NCBI RefSeq assembly: GCF_050947875.1
Contig: NC_134568.1
Span: 208,546,845 to 208,610,844 of the forward strand
DNA: 64,000 nt
Source of the DNA: Dermacentor variabilis
Taxonomy: Eukaryota; Arthropoda; Arachnida; Ixodida; Ixodidae
Direction of reading: 5' to 3'
Made by a program: the position numbers and the translations under genes. The notes beneath the pieces were generated by a model. The model was not told where the DNA came from, made no database searches, and saw only the letters and a list, made by a program, of their open reading frames with translations. Shown here in pieces: positions 9,301 through 18,193 of the stretch; positions within the stretch are counted from its first letter, which is position 1, and every line of letters starts with the position of its first letter.

Positions 9301-10810
9301 ATAACGTCGGCCCCGCAACTACCGCCTTTGCAGCGAGCTCCCGAACCTTCGATCTGGTTAAGGCCTGAACACTAGCTTCACCAAACAAAAGCCCCTTCTC
9401 GCGCAGGAGGTGATCGGACCTGTTTGAAAATAGGTACGGGTACTGGGGTGGCAGCATAGATGACACTGCCGCCTCTGTCTCAAGCGCTCCGAAAGGTCCT
9501 TCAATAAGCACCTTTGCTACTGGCAGACACACGCTATGAGCTTCCACGGCTTGCTTGATCCACGCGCACTCGCCCGTGAACATATGGGGTTCTACGTAAG
9601 ATGGGTGAACTACATCCATCGTAGCTGCGGAATCGCGAAGCACTCGGCACTCTTTCCCGTTCACGAGGAGGTCTCGCATGTAAGGCTCGAGAAGCTTCAT
9701 GTTCTCGTCAGTGCTGCCTATTGAAAAAAAAACAACTTTTGGTGTTGTTTCCGGACACTGCGCCGAAAAGTGACCCGGCTTCTGGCACGTATAACACAAG
9801 CGCGCTCGCCTCATCTCGAACCGCTTTCTGCGTTTGGCTGCCGCCGTCTCTTTACGTTTGGTCGGACTGCTTTCGCTCGCATCCGCACTACGCGTGTCCC
9901 CCTTTAATCTCATGGGCGTGAACTTCGGCCTCTCAAACTTCGAGCCAAATTCACCCGTTTGACCGTCCTTAGCTCCGCGAGCTCGACGCGTCACAAACTC
10001 CTCGGCTAGCTCAGCGGCTCTAGCCACCGTACAAACGTCTGGCCTATCCAAGACCCAGTATCGCACGTTCTCCGGTAACCGACTATAAAACTGTTCTAGC
10101 CCGAAACACTGCAGAACTTTATCGTGGTCACCAAACGCTTTCTCTTCTTTGAGCCACTCCTGCATGTTCGACATAAGCCTATACGCAAACTCTGTATATG
10201 ACTCACTTTTGCCCTTCTCATTTTCCCGAAACTTCCGACGGAACGCTTCCGCAGACAGCCGGTACTTTTTTAGCAGACTCGATTTTACTTTGTCGAAATC
10301 CTCTGCTTCCTCTCTATCCAAGCGAGCGACTACGTCGGCCGCCTCGCCGGGTAACAAAGTGAGCAAGCGCTGTGGCCACGTTTCCCGAGAGAACCCCTGC
10401 TTCTCGCACGTTCGCTCAAAGTTAACCAGGAACAAACCAATGTCCTCTCCAAGCTTAAACGGCCGCATCAGGTCAGTCATTTTGAACAATACGCGTTCTC
10501 CTGCACCGTGTGCCTGACTTCCATTACGAGCGCGTTCCATCTCTATCTCGAGACGCTTCATTTCCAAAGCGTGTTGATGGTCACGCTCTTCTTTTTCTTT
10601 CTCTTTTTGTTCTTTAAGTTCGCGCTCCTGTCTTTTTGCAGTCTCCCTCTCTTCAATAGTCTCAAGGCATTCCGACAGCTCGTCATCCTCAGCCTCTAAC
10701 TCAAGAATAGCCTTTAGCAGTTCAGGTTTTCTTAGTTTGTCTGAGACATCCAGACCCAACTCTCTTGCAAGCTCCAACAATTTCGGTTTGCGCAACGACT
10801 TCAAATCCAT
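6371..10810 (-). CDS. gag-pol: Gag-Pol polyprotein, order Gag-PR-IN-RT-RNase H
   Basis: 1479 codons, ATG at 10810. Residues 4-38 form a SAP-like helix-extended-helix; 40-98 are a charged coiled coil; 111-275 are a capsid with SCAN-like features (LSAEAFRRKFR, FGLEQFYSRLP); C339-C342-H347-C352 is a CCHC knuckle. The protease centre is D393-S-A (DSA, not DTG/DSG). Integrase follows: H638/H645/C675/C678 zinc site, catalytic D708, D767, E802 (34 residues between the last two), and a basic C-terminus to about 975. RT comes after it: D1151 in STLDLVRGYW and YLDD at 1212-1215. RNase H has D1363, E1403, D1430 and a terminal D1473. All catalytic residues expected for an active element are visible. It acts as a cytoplasmic particle that reverse-transcribes its RNA and integrates the DNA. 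Gag and Pol share one frame, so no ribosomal shift is needed to make Pol. Confidence 0.95.
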   Translation of the reverse strand: MDLKSLRKPKLLELARELGLDVSDKLRKPELLKAILELEAEDDELSECLETIEERETAKRQERELKEQKEKEKEERDHQHALEMKRLEIEMERARNGSQAHGAGERVLFKMTDLMRPFKLGEDIGLFLVNFERTCEKQGFSRETWPQRLLTLLPGEAADVVARLDREEAEDFDKVKSSLLKKYRLSAEAFRRKFRENEKGKSESYTEFAYRLMSNMQEWLKEEKAFGDHDKVLQCFGLEQFYSRLPENVRYWVLDRPDVCTVARAAELAEEFVTRRARGAKDGQTGEFGSKFERPKFTPMRLKGDTRSADASESSPTKRKETAAAKRRKRFEMRRARLCYTCQKPGHFSAQCPETTPKVVFFSIGSTDENMKLLEPYMRDLLVNGKECRVLRDSAATMDVVHPSYVEPHMFTGECAWIKQAVEAHSVCLPVAKVLIEGPFGALETEAAVSSMLPPQYPYLFSNRSDHLLREKGLLFGEASVQALTRSKVRELAAKAVVAGPTLSNNEKGSEAQQADMPSTPELNKLESVTLKAPDTGEETPDAGKLEELSTDLLIAPTSDGLDRLLKVSRTALIAEQKKDGSLENVHCNVKEGIARKTARFVERGGVLYRKYLDRRGVEFDQLVVPQCYRQDLLRLSHGGSWSGHLGVKKTKDRLLQEYYWPGCFRDADHFVRTCDTCQRVGKPGDKSRAPLKLVPIITEPFRRLVIDTVGPLPVTATGYRHILTVICPATKFPEAVPLKELSSVEIVNALLSIFARVGFPAEIQSDQGTVFTSALTTTFLERCGVKLLHSSVYHPQSNSVEKLHSVMKRVLRALSFEHQTDWELCLPGVMFALRTAPHAATGFSPAELVYGRSLRSPLRMLRESWEGRGDDPVVVEYVLKLLERLRRAQELSGEAMTKAQQRAKVYYDRTARARRFEVGDEVMILRTSLNNKLDVQWEGPARIVQKLSDVNYVVSLPGKRKAQQVYHCNLLKPYRQREAVVCMMINVPEELPVELPGLGSVTNREDTGQVISDLISKAPLSPEQKTELHQLLQEFQGLFSERPGRTSVLTHDIELTSTEPVRSKAYRVSPRQSDIMEAEVKKMLQLGVIEAGESDYTSPLILVEVPGKEPRPCVDYRRLNSITKDQIYPIPNIEERLEKVSSAQFISTLDLVRGYWQVPLTEEASRYAAFISPMGTFRPKVLSFGLKNAPYCFSSLMDKVLRGQQEFALPYLDDVAIFSASWSEHMTHLRAVLTRLREAGLTVKAPKCQLAQAEVVYLGHVIGQGRRRPSEIKVAAVRDFPQPRTKTDIRSFLGVAGYYQRYIPRYSDIAAPLTDALRKTEPQTVVWDETKERAFSALKSALTSQPVLRSPDYTKGFIVQCDASERGMGVVLCQRENGEVEHPVLYASRKLTSREQAYSATEKECACLVWAVQKLSCYLAGSRFIIETDHCPLQWLQTISPKNGRLLRWSLALQQYSFEVRYKKGSLNGNADGLSRSP
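9724..9732 (-). promoter_or_regulatory. T9 run at the Gag/protease junction, possible slippage site
   Basis: The sense strand has nine T residues (codons 359-363), seven residues after the CCHC knuckle. The zero frame continues into protease. A one-base forward slip meets TAG at 9718-9720; a one-base backward slip meets TGA at 9708-9710. Either slip would release a Gag-sized product. The sequence facts are certain; a function is inferred. Confidence 0.45.
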
Positions 10811-11165
10811 GGCTGCTCTGAATGCTGCTTTCTCTACTGCTTACTATTGTCTTGCCGCAAACTAACCCGGCAGCAACGACAACCACAATTACCAGCTCTG
10901 TTTCTGACACTAACAAAAAGCCTGGCAAAGCTCAGAAGAAGAAAGTCCCGCACTCACCAAACCTCGCAGGCAGGAATTCCGCGCAGTCGTTCCGCTGCAG
11001 GCAACCAGTCGTCACACAGGGCTCGTTGCACTGCTCCCGGATCGTCGTTGAGCTGCTCAGCATACTGTCAACTGCATCTCTTTGCTGCTGGCCTCCGTTG
11101 TCGTGATCTCGCCGCTGGCAGACAGTTGTTTGAAGTCGTAGGCGATCTCACCGCTGGCAACCAGA
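10811..11165 (-). other. 5' leader of the Gmr1-like element
   Basis: About 355 bases between the 5' LTR and the gag-pol ATG. No competing long frame is evident. The leader contains two copies of GATCTC(G/A)CCGCTGGCA (plus strand, 11105-11120 and 11144-11159), the second within the primer-site candidate. RNA packaging signals would be expected here but cannot be recognised. Confidence 0.6.
11150..11163 (-). other. Candidate primer-binding site
   Basis: In element sense, TGGTTGCCAGCGG begins two bases after the 5' LTR end, the usual place and usual TGG start of a tRNA primer-binding site. It would pair with a tRNA whose 3' end reads CCGCTGGCAACCA. I cannot name that tRNA. Confidence 0.5.
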
Positions 11166-11922
11166 TATTTGGGTCCGACTGCTGGTACGATCTGTTGGGA
11201 ACTCGGCGCTGACGCCCGTGGTTGTACCTGGGTCGCAAGCCCCAAGGGTAGCGTTGGCCTGGCGGCCTGGGGTACAACTGGAAGCATCCGAAGGTCCCGG
11301 CAAAGCATGAGTCGACTGGTAACAACGAAACAACTTGTTTATTTTAACATCGCAAAGAGTTGGCGGTCAGGTTGACCGAAGTAGAGAGACGGGAGAGCAC
11401 TTCACTCAACAGAAGAAATCGGAGCCCTCCTTTTGGCGTCCGGGGGCAGCTGTTTTTATACTCTCGCAGTTGAGGGCAAGAAGGAACCCCTCAAAAGACG
11501 AGCACGTGAATGTACAATGGGCTAATGGTGACGCACACTGTCGTAGCGATGCCGTAGCACCATGTCGAGCACGATCTCGTAGCACCCTGTCGTGGCGCTG
11601 CCGGTCGGACACAATGACTGTAATGAGAGGATGGTCCCTGCTTTGGCATCGCCTGTTTCGGGCATAATGACTGGAACGAGATCCCTGCTTTGGCATCGCC
11701 TGTTTCGGGCCCAATGACTGGAATGAGATCCCTGCTTTGGCATCGCCTGTTTCGGGCACAATGACTGGAATGCGAGGATGATCCCTAGGCGGTCGCATCG
11801 CCGCAGTCGCGCCTGGAAACACCTGGCGATGAGTGTTGCGGCGACGACGATCGGGCCAAAATGTCTGCCGCCCCCCCCGCAGTCGCGCCGGCAAAACCAC
11901 GTGTCGCAGGCGAAACGCAACA
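11166..11922 (-). repeat. 5' LTR of the Gmr1-like element
   Basis: 757 bp, matching the 3' LTR base for base as far as read, apart from one substitution in the terminal dinucleotide at 11167. TATAAAA (minus) is at 11454-11460 and AATAAA (minus) at 11338-11343. This copy supplies the promoter for the element. Confidence 0.93.
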
Positions 11923-11926
11923 GTGG
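11923..11926. repeat. Target-site duplication GTGG (right)
   Basis: Matches 5124-5127 and directly follows the CA end of the right LTR. Confidence 0.8.
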
Positions 11927-11991
11927 CCTCATCGGGACCAATTTGGCACGAGTGTTTACAACAAAGGGGAAGATTGCAGTTGAAATCAAAA

Positions 11992-12236
11992 CCCGCTGCG
12001 GTAGCCCAACGGCTAAGGCGCTGCACTTAGGAGCGCGGGGTCGCGGGTTATATTCCAACCGCGGCGGCCGCATTTCGATGGCTGCGAAATCCTAAAACAC
12101 TTGCTTAATTAGGTTTAAGTGCACGCCAGAGAACCCCGGTTGGTCAAAATTAATCCGGAGTACCTCACTACGCCGTGCCTCATATACAGATCGTGGTTTT
12201 GGCACTTAAAACGCCAGAAGTTAAATTAAATAATAA
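11992..12236 (+). mobile_element. Ruka-type tRNA-derived SINE, diverged full-length copy
   Basis: The copy starts CCCGCTGCGGTAGCCCAACG (A box region), has a decayed B box (GGGTTATATTCCAACC), and then the body shared with the copy at 38861: GCGGCCGCATTTCGATGG, GGTTTAAGTGCACGCCAGAG, CACTACGCCGTGCCTCATA and GGTTTTGGCACTTAAAACG. It lies 66 bases beyond the Gmr1-like LTR. No clean target duplication was found, fitting an old insertion. Confidence 0.8.
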
Positions 12237-12852
12237 CATGATGATGAAACCCTGGATGTATATACCGCACCGGTAGTGGCAACGGCCGCGAACTCTTGCT
12301 CCAGGCAACCCTGAGGAGACAAGACGAGCGTAACTGGGTCGCCGCCACCATTCGTTCGTGTTCCACAAGGCCTGGATCGCTATGCGGGTACGTACTTCTG
12401 CAGCTGCGAGCGGACTTCCAAGGACCCGGCGAACTATGGCGTGCGTGTATTTATGCGTATATTCTGCTCTACTGACAAACCTAATGCTTTTGCTCGTAAC
12501 CGTTTTAGTGCTGCTGTGCGCTCGTTTGCGCAGTCCTCTGGTAAGCGACCTGTGTTTACTGTACTGGTACGATTTGTGGGAGCAGAGAGGACTTTTCATT
12601 TTCTATATCTTTTTTTGCTACGGCGTATCTTTCGAACGTGGCCTGTGGCGTTATTGTGTAGAACGCTACGGCTAAGCACTGCACATTATCATTTCAACTG
12701 TCTACAAGGTAATACAAATTTTGACTAGGGGCTGGCATCCACCGAAGCCATGCGAGTTTTCTGGATTAGGTTGAAACTCGAGCAGAGCATTCACGCCACA
12801 GTATGTGTTGTGCAATAAGAAAGCAAAAGCCCAAACTCAGAACTACTTGCAC
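12237..12852. other. No recognisable feature
   Basis: Mixed composition with overlapping short frames around 12358-12728 and no family resemblance. I see no gene. Confidence 0.4.
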
Positions 12853-12960
12853 AAAACAATTTTTATTTCAATTTAAGCGTGTGTTCTCTCCAACATGTTC
12901 ATGCGGCCACGACGATGAGTACGTATGTCAGCTCTTTCACAAACTGCCTGAAAAAGTGTG
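12853..12960. repeat. Dispersed repeat, copy B (partner at 3731-3830)
   Basis: Aligns with 3731-3830 through the TCTCCAACATGTTCA and CGGCCACGAC blocks. It abuts the foldback element that begins at 12968. Confidence 0.5.
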
Positions 12961-12967
12961 AATTATG

Positions 12968-13473
12968 CAGGGTGTTCCCAACTATCATGAACGAAGATAT
13001 AAAAATATAAAAATGCCACGTAGCTGGGCAGAACCAAGGTAGTTTTGTTTGTCGTCGCTTGGAGATACTCAGATTACTTCCTGCGTTCCGCCTAATTGCA
13101 TGATTAGTATTAATTAATTAATCAACTTCTCAAATATTATTGCCTCGAGACTGGCCGCTCGAGGCACTTTGCATGTATTCACGGGATTTTTTCATGCTCG
13201 GAAAAACACTGTTATATAACACGTATTGAGCAACAGAAAGCTGTATCGGGAGTTTTTCATGTTGCTCTACAATTTCCTCATTGACACTTTCCGAATGATC
13301 ATAATATTTGAGAAGTTGATGAATTAATTAACACTAATTATTTAATTAGACGGAATGCAAAAAAGTAATCTGAGTATCTCCAAGTGACGGCAAACGACTA
13401 TACTTTGGTTCTGTACCGCCACGTGCAATTTGCATATTTCTTAATCTTGGTGCGTGATAGTTGGGAGAGCCTG
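12968..13473. mobile_element. Foldback MITE with ~190-bp terminal inverted repeats
   Basis: The left arm (12968-13160) begins CAGGGTGTTCCCAACTATCA. The reverse complement of the right arm (about 13270-13473) begins CAGGCTCTCCCAACTATCAC. Both arms share GGAGATACTCAGATTACTT and CATCAACTTCTCAAATATTA-like blocks in the same order. The centre (13160-13270) is unique. There is no coding capacity, so it depends on a transposase elsewhere. The superfamily is not clear because no target duplication is obvious. Confidence 0.75.
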
Positions 13474-14639
13474 TATATTATACGCTAGCACACAGTAAAG
13501 CATGCGAGTGAAAGACATGGCAAAAGCGGTTTCCTCTGAGCTAGTTGTGGCTTACTGAAGCTATACAGCCGACAATAACGGACGAGACAGAAAGGAGTGG
13601 AGAGAAAGCTCTTGCATCTTATCCGTATTACAAGTTATCATGGGTTGTTCGATGCAGTAGACGGACAGCCGACTCTTGACAGTCGACCTTTCCTTTGTCT
13701 GCGGAACTCTTATTGGGCCTTTAGCGGGACTCTAATTGTATCTTGCGAGCCAAGGGTACTTAGACGCACAAAGCAGACTGAAAGCAGTAATTAAGAATGT
13801 CTCGTCTCATGCTCCCATCTCTGTCCTCATCGTCCTCTACCGTACATGCCTACTTATATTTCATCTCTCCTCTTTTCCCTTCTTTCAAGGCATACGCTTG
13901 CGGGCTGAGTATTCTGCCTCAGAGCAGATTGCTCTGGACCTGACCTTCAGCTGAATATCAAGCTGCAGGAAGAATTCTCGGCTCTGAAGCCGAAGTCCCT
14001 CTATGAACATTATCGTTTTATCTCTTTCATTGCGAATTAACCTTTTCTCTTCCTGACCACTAGCGTTTAGTGAGTACAACAATCCTGAGATCGTCCTTAG
14101 GCTATATACAATATTATTGTTGCGTCGTAAGCACAATACTTAATTTGAAAGCATTCCACATACTTTACCGCTTATCGATCGCTGTTCATGCTGTTCGTGG
14201 TGGCATCTGTAACTGTTCGGTGTACTTTTGAATTATGTATTTTGTTTAGGCGAAATTTCTGACCCCTATACAGTCATGTCTCGTGTGCATATGAAGCGAC
14301 ACACATTCGCCCGCCGCAGTCTTCTTGCAGCTTTCTACGTCATCCGCTCATTCTTTCCACCTGCATGCACCCTTCATGCCATGGAATTCATGGTACATTT
14401 CGGTGTGTCTTTTATGGGTGTGGATACACCGAAGTGTTGCTTGCCTTTTCTTCTTTATTACTGTGAACTTACCATGACTCACAGCAATCAGGACGCGGGA
14501 TTCGCCAACGCGCAATAATCGATTTATAACAGGGCTTCTTTCTTTTACTTTCTTTTTTCTTTTTTTCTGCATTGCCGTTAGGGCTGCCGGTATCGTCTGA
14601 TTTAGTGAGATTGGCGCTAGCGTTACGTCAAAGGGAGGC
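13474..14639. other. No recognisable feature
   Basis: Low to medium GC sequence with only short frames on both strands. I see no gene or repeat boundary. Confidence 0.4.
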
Positions 14640-15400
14640 GGAAACAACTGTACAGCGCTGGCAAAGGGCCCGGACGATGGATGCGATGCGGTTCGCAGCT
14701 GTTATCCCGCATTGACAACTGGGGTCGGCCAAGATGGAACCGTCGCGTGGGTGAGCGTTGGCAGGTTAGTGGTTGAGCGCACCGACTGCCGGAGCGCCGG
14801 CGCAAGATGGGCGTGGCGGCCTTCTTACGCAGCTGGAGCCCGTCAGCGATGAGGGGTAGGCGGCCAGTTGCCAGCGCAGTCGGTTACCAATTTGGCTGGC
14901 CCGAGGCGAGACACGCAAAGCCCGCGGCCCGCCGCCAGCGTGACGACGAGCACGCTGCCGCGTGCGAGCCCCCCGCGGGCAGCCGAACCACCCCACCGTT
15001 GGGGGGGGAGGGGGGGGGGGAGTAGTGGATTACGCAATGGTCCTCGCGTGCGTCGCGCGCCGACCGAACGAGGCCAGGCATTCCGCCATTCCGACTCGTG
15101 GAGCGTGCGATCAAAACCGCCTTCCGCATATCAGCACCCGCGGCTACCCCTAGCAGCACGCGCGCGGCCGCTGCTCGGTCGTCGCCGCGCCTCTGTGCGG
15201 AACGTGGCACAGTAGAGAGAGCGGTGCCGTTCACGGCGACTCCGCGGCGTCCGCGCGCGCACGAGCGCGTTTCGCTTTTGTTGTGGCCCTCACTTGCACA
15301 CCCGCCGGTGCGTCGCGGGTCGTTTTGGTCTCTCGGTCGCCCGCTGCTTTCACGCCGACGAAGGAGTGTCACGTTCGCTCTCTGTTGTCCAGCATAACGA
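14640..15400. other. GC- and CpG-rich island, possible promoter or repeat
   Basis: Composition changes sharply, with many CpGs, a G tract near 15000-15020 and GCGCGC runs near 15255. Frames of 60 to 162 codons open on both strands, as expected by chance in GC-rich DNA, and none resembles a known protein. It could be a promoter with 5' exon or a GC-rich repeat. I cannot decide. Confidence 0.35.
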
Positions 15401-16009
15401 GCGTGAAAAACTCACGAAGCCGCGTAGGTCATCGCGTTATTTCCTTGTTCGCGCTCTCCTTTACTCTCTATATTTCGTACTGTTATCTCTGTCATTCGAA
15501 AATAAATCTGCGGGAAGTAAAATAAAGTGGCTAGGGGAAAAAAACGAAAAAAAAAAAACTCAAGCCTGCCAAGAGCCATAACGCGCCTTCGCATCGTGCG
15601 TTAGTCTTTAATGCACGTGCCTCTTGCCGTTCGTACATGCAAGCATTTCGTAGCTTTCTTGTCTGCATCGGCGATGCGAAATGTATTTGTACCAAGAAGG
15701 TTTTGCCTAAACTATGCGGCCTTGCAAGTCATAGCGGCATTCAAGACGCCCGAATGATAGTACGCAATGCTGCACTACTGGCCGGGTTGTTTTGAGTATG
15801 CCTTCTAGGGTTTATATTTGCAGTTATTTACTTGTACATTTAACGTTTAATTTTTTTTGCATGATTGTATACGTAAGTCATGCTAAGAACCCTTGTTTCA
15901 ATGCCACGCTAAGGGTCACTGCGACATATTATTAAATAAAGAAAATATTTTCACCTTGCGGTTGAATAGCGCCCACTTATTAAGTGAACCACCTCTACAG
16001 GTTTTTAGT
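15401..16009. other. No recognisable feature
   Basis: AT-rich sequence with AATAAA at several places and no convincing coding or repeat structure. Confidence 0.35.
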
Positions 16010-16500
16010 TGGTCGATCAGATAACGTTCGTCGCTTTTTGTAATAGTCTACAGTACATATGCTTGTCTCAGAGTGTTATGCCAGACAACAGAACAAAAGG
16101 CTTCATTTATTGCTCGGCGAGATCACGTATAACTGAATCGTGTACAGTGATCTACATATGTCTGTCACAGGGTGCGACGTCTGGCAACAAAACACATGTT
16201 TCATTTATGGATCGATCAGATCACGTTCGCAGCACTTTGTAATAGTCTATGTATGTTTGGTGCAGCGTGCGACGTCAGACAAAAGAACAAAGGCTCCATT
16301 TATTACTAGGTCAGATTGCGTTCACGGCCTCATTATAACAGTCACTATAAGCTTGGTAAGGGGTACACATTAGACAACAGAACAAAAGGTTTAATTTATT
16401 GCTCTGCGAAATCCCGTTCACCTCGTTTTAAACAAACGTCTACATGCCTGCATAGGGTGCGTTGTCAGAAAGTAGAATGGTTCATGTCCGTAATTCACAA
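16010..16500. repeat. Degenerate tandem array, ~96-bp unit, about five copies
   Basis: The block GACAACAGAACAAAAGG(C/T)TT and its variants recur at 16084, 16183, 16278 and 16373, with a decayed fifth near 16465, giving spacings of about 95-99 bases. TTTGTAATAGTCTA and GGGTGCGACGTC blocks recur with the same period. Divergence between units is considerable, so the array is old or under weak homogenisation. Confidence 0.75.
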
Positions 16501-16800
16501 CACGAGTTGCCGGAACAATGCATCGCCGGAGGTGCCTGCTCAAGTCGCCGTGCACTTTCTCTGTTGCTGCGACGCTGTAACAACGCCTGCGCTCCGCTTT
16601 GCCACACGCCGTCACTCACAGCGGTGTCCAGTACGCCTGGTTTTAACGCGCGACAGCGTATAAGGGCCCCGTGTCGCATAAAATCTGGTGTCGGCGCCTT
16701 GCGTCGGACGCTGTTTAGCGAAAAGTCATTCCGAACCACAACCACCAAGGCCCTCCGCGTGGCGCAGAGGCGTTACTGAACGAATTGAATTCATCAAAGT
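16501..16800. repeat. Probable dispersed repeat
   Basis: The stretch contains AAGGGCCCCGTGTCGCATAA, a GGTGTCGGCG block and CCCTCCGCGTGGCGCAGAGG, which I recognise as the style of an abundant tick repeat. There is no second copy in the window to confirm this. Confidence 0.3.
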
Positions 16801-18193
16801 AAGATGCGCCAGAAAAATTGTAAAGTACGAACTTAACACAACCTACAGACATGATAGCGTCGGATTGTAATTTGAACATACCAGAAAATTATCCTGTAAC
16901 ACGGAAACTCAAAAGTAAACCCCTTTTCCCGGGTGGCCTGAGCCCGGGCTGGCAACCTCGCAGGTCCTTTGCTCATTAAAGTTTTTTTCCGTCCGTTCTT
17001 TTTCAGCGTTTCTACCGTTCATATGCGGCGCGCTGGGCTCGGTTCCTTGCAACAACACCATCCAGATGGCACTCGCCTCCGCGTATCCGCGGCCCACGGA
17101 AGAGGCCGCGTTTCTACCAGAAAGCTCGCCCGCTCCCCTTTGTGCATATCGTTCGCCGCCAGCGTTTCGCGGTAAACATTACGGTTACATAAGCTGCAAT
17201 TGCCGGCAAGCGTGAAAAGCAGTCAGGGATCTTTGAATGCTATCACGTTCCACTCTTAAAAACGAACCTTGAGCGCCCCGCAAAATTTTTTTTTTTGGCG
17301 AACTCGGACTGAGCCGGTTGGTGGCACAGCGACAGAAAGCGTCTCGCTGTTCTTTCCATTGTTACTGAAAGCTTAGAGTGTCGCAAAAAAGTAGCGATGC
17401 CCTGTGTTTAGGAATCGAGCTTAAGAAGTGTTATTGGCGTGCCAAGTAACTACGTCTATGTAACAAGAGTGGCAATTTAAACAGGTGAATAAATGAAAAC
17501 TCGGGGAAATTCCCGCAGTTCCGGATGTTCCTCACCCCTGACGGCGCTGGCGTAGTGATGCGACTGCAAGAATCCTTTGGTGTGCATATTCTTGTTTTTC
17601 CTCAAGATTGTGGGAATGATGGGTGGGGTTCAGGCATCGATACTTTCGTGATCCCTTCTAAACCTTGTATTCGGTAACTTGACCCCTTAGCGTGAATTTA
17701 GGGGCTCTTATTTTTCATGTGGATACTTAAATTAATCGATGTCGCCTATATTCGAATGCTTCTGCGATTTAGTAATAAAACATTTCGCCTTCAGGTATGA
17801 TTGCCACAACCTAGAATGCTTTGACTGGCGAATGCTTGAACGAGAAATTTCCTTCACCTTTATCATCGGTAGTAACCTGCGAACTTTGAGACGCTCATTT
17901 TTTTCTTTATTCTTTAGCGTTCTGTATCAATCTGCTCGGGAGTTTTCCTTAAGGAAGCGGAAGTCGTCATTTAGACTGCACTACCACCCGCAGGTGTGTG
18001 CAAAACCGAGTCTGTAGAAGAAAGGGTGGGAAAAAAGCTGGGCTATAGATATAGTTCGAACACATCCGCGTTTCTTGCATCGACCGCGACAGAGCGTATA
18101 TGAAAGGCGGATTTGTTTTCTAATGAACAAATGCATGGCAAGAATTACAAATCGAGCTGTTCGTGGTGGATAAAACAGCTCCGCACGCAAAGC
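16801..18193. other. No recognisable feature
   Basis: Mixed sequence. Short frames near 16969-17175 and 17739-18017 have no recognisable motif. Confidence 0.35.

Larger units (their letters stand above)
5128..11922 (-). mobile_element. Complete Gmr1-like Ty3/gypsy LTR retrotransposon
   Basis: The element is 6795 bp: 3' LTR 5128-5884, a 3' untranslated stretch 5885-6370, one Gag-Pol frame 6371-10810, a 5' leader 10811-11165, and 5' LTR 11166-11922. Direct GTGG duplications flank it. The LTRs have TG...CA ends (the inner end of the 5' LTR has TA in place of TG on the plus strand) and otherwise appear identical with no length difference, so insertion was recent. The integrase precedes the reverse transcriptase, unlike most Ty3/gypsy elements but as in the Gmr1 group. 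No env-like frame exists, and there is little room for one. Intact signals and an unbroken frame make this a candidate autonomous copy. Confidence 0.92.

Noticed and set aside
10822..11212. Plus-strand frames over the leader of the Gmr1-like element
   Set aside because: Shadows opposite the leader; no motif. An env-like frame was sought in 5885-6370 and in the leader and not found.
14884..15372. 162-codon minus frame in the GC-rich island
   Set aside because: GC-rich DNA opens frames on both strands here, and the protein shows only low-complexity Arg/Ala/Pro content.
16010..16500. CRISPR-like array of ~96-bp repeats
   Set aside because: The whole unit repeats with no unique spacers, and the setting is eukaryotic.
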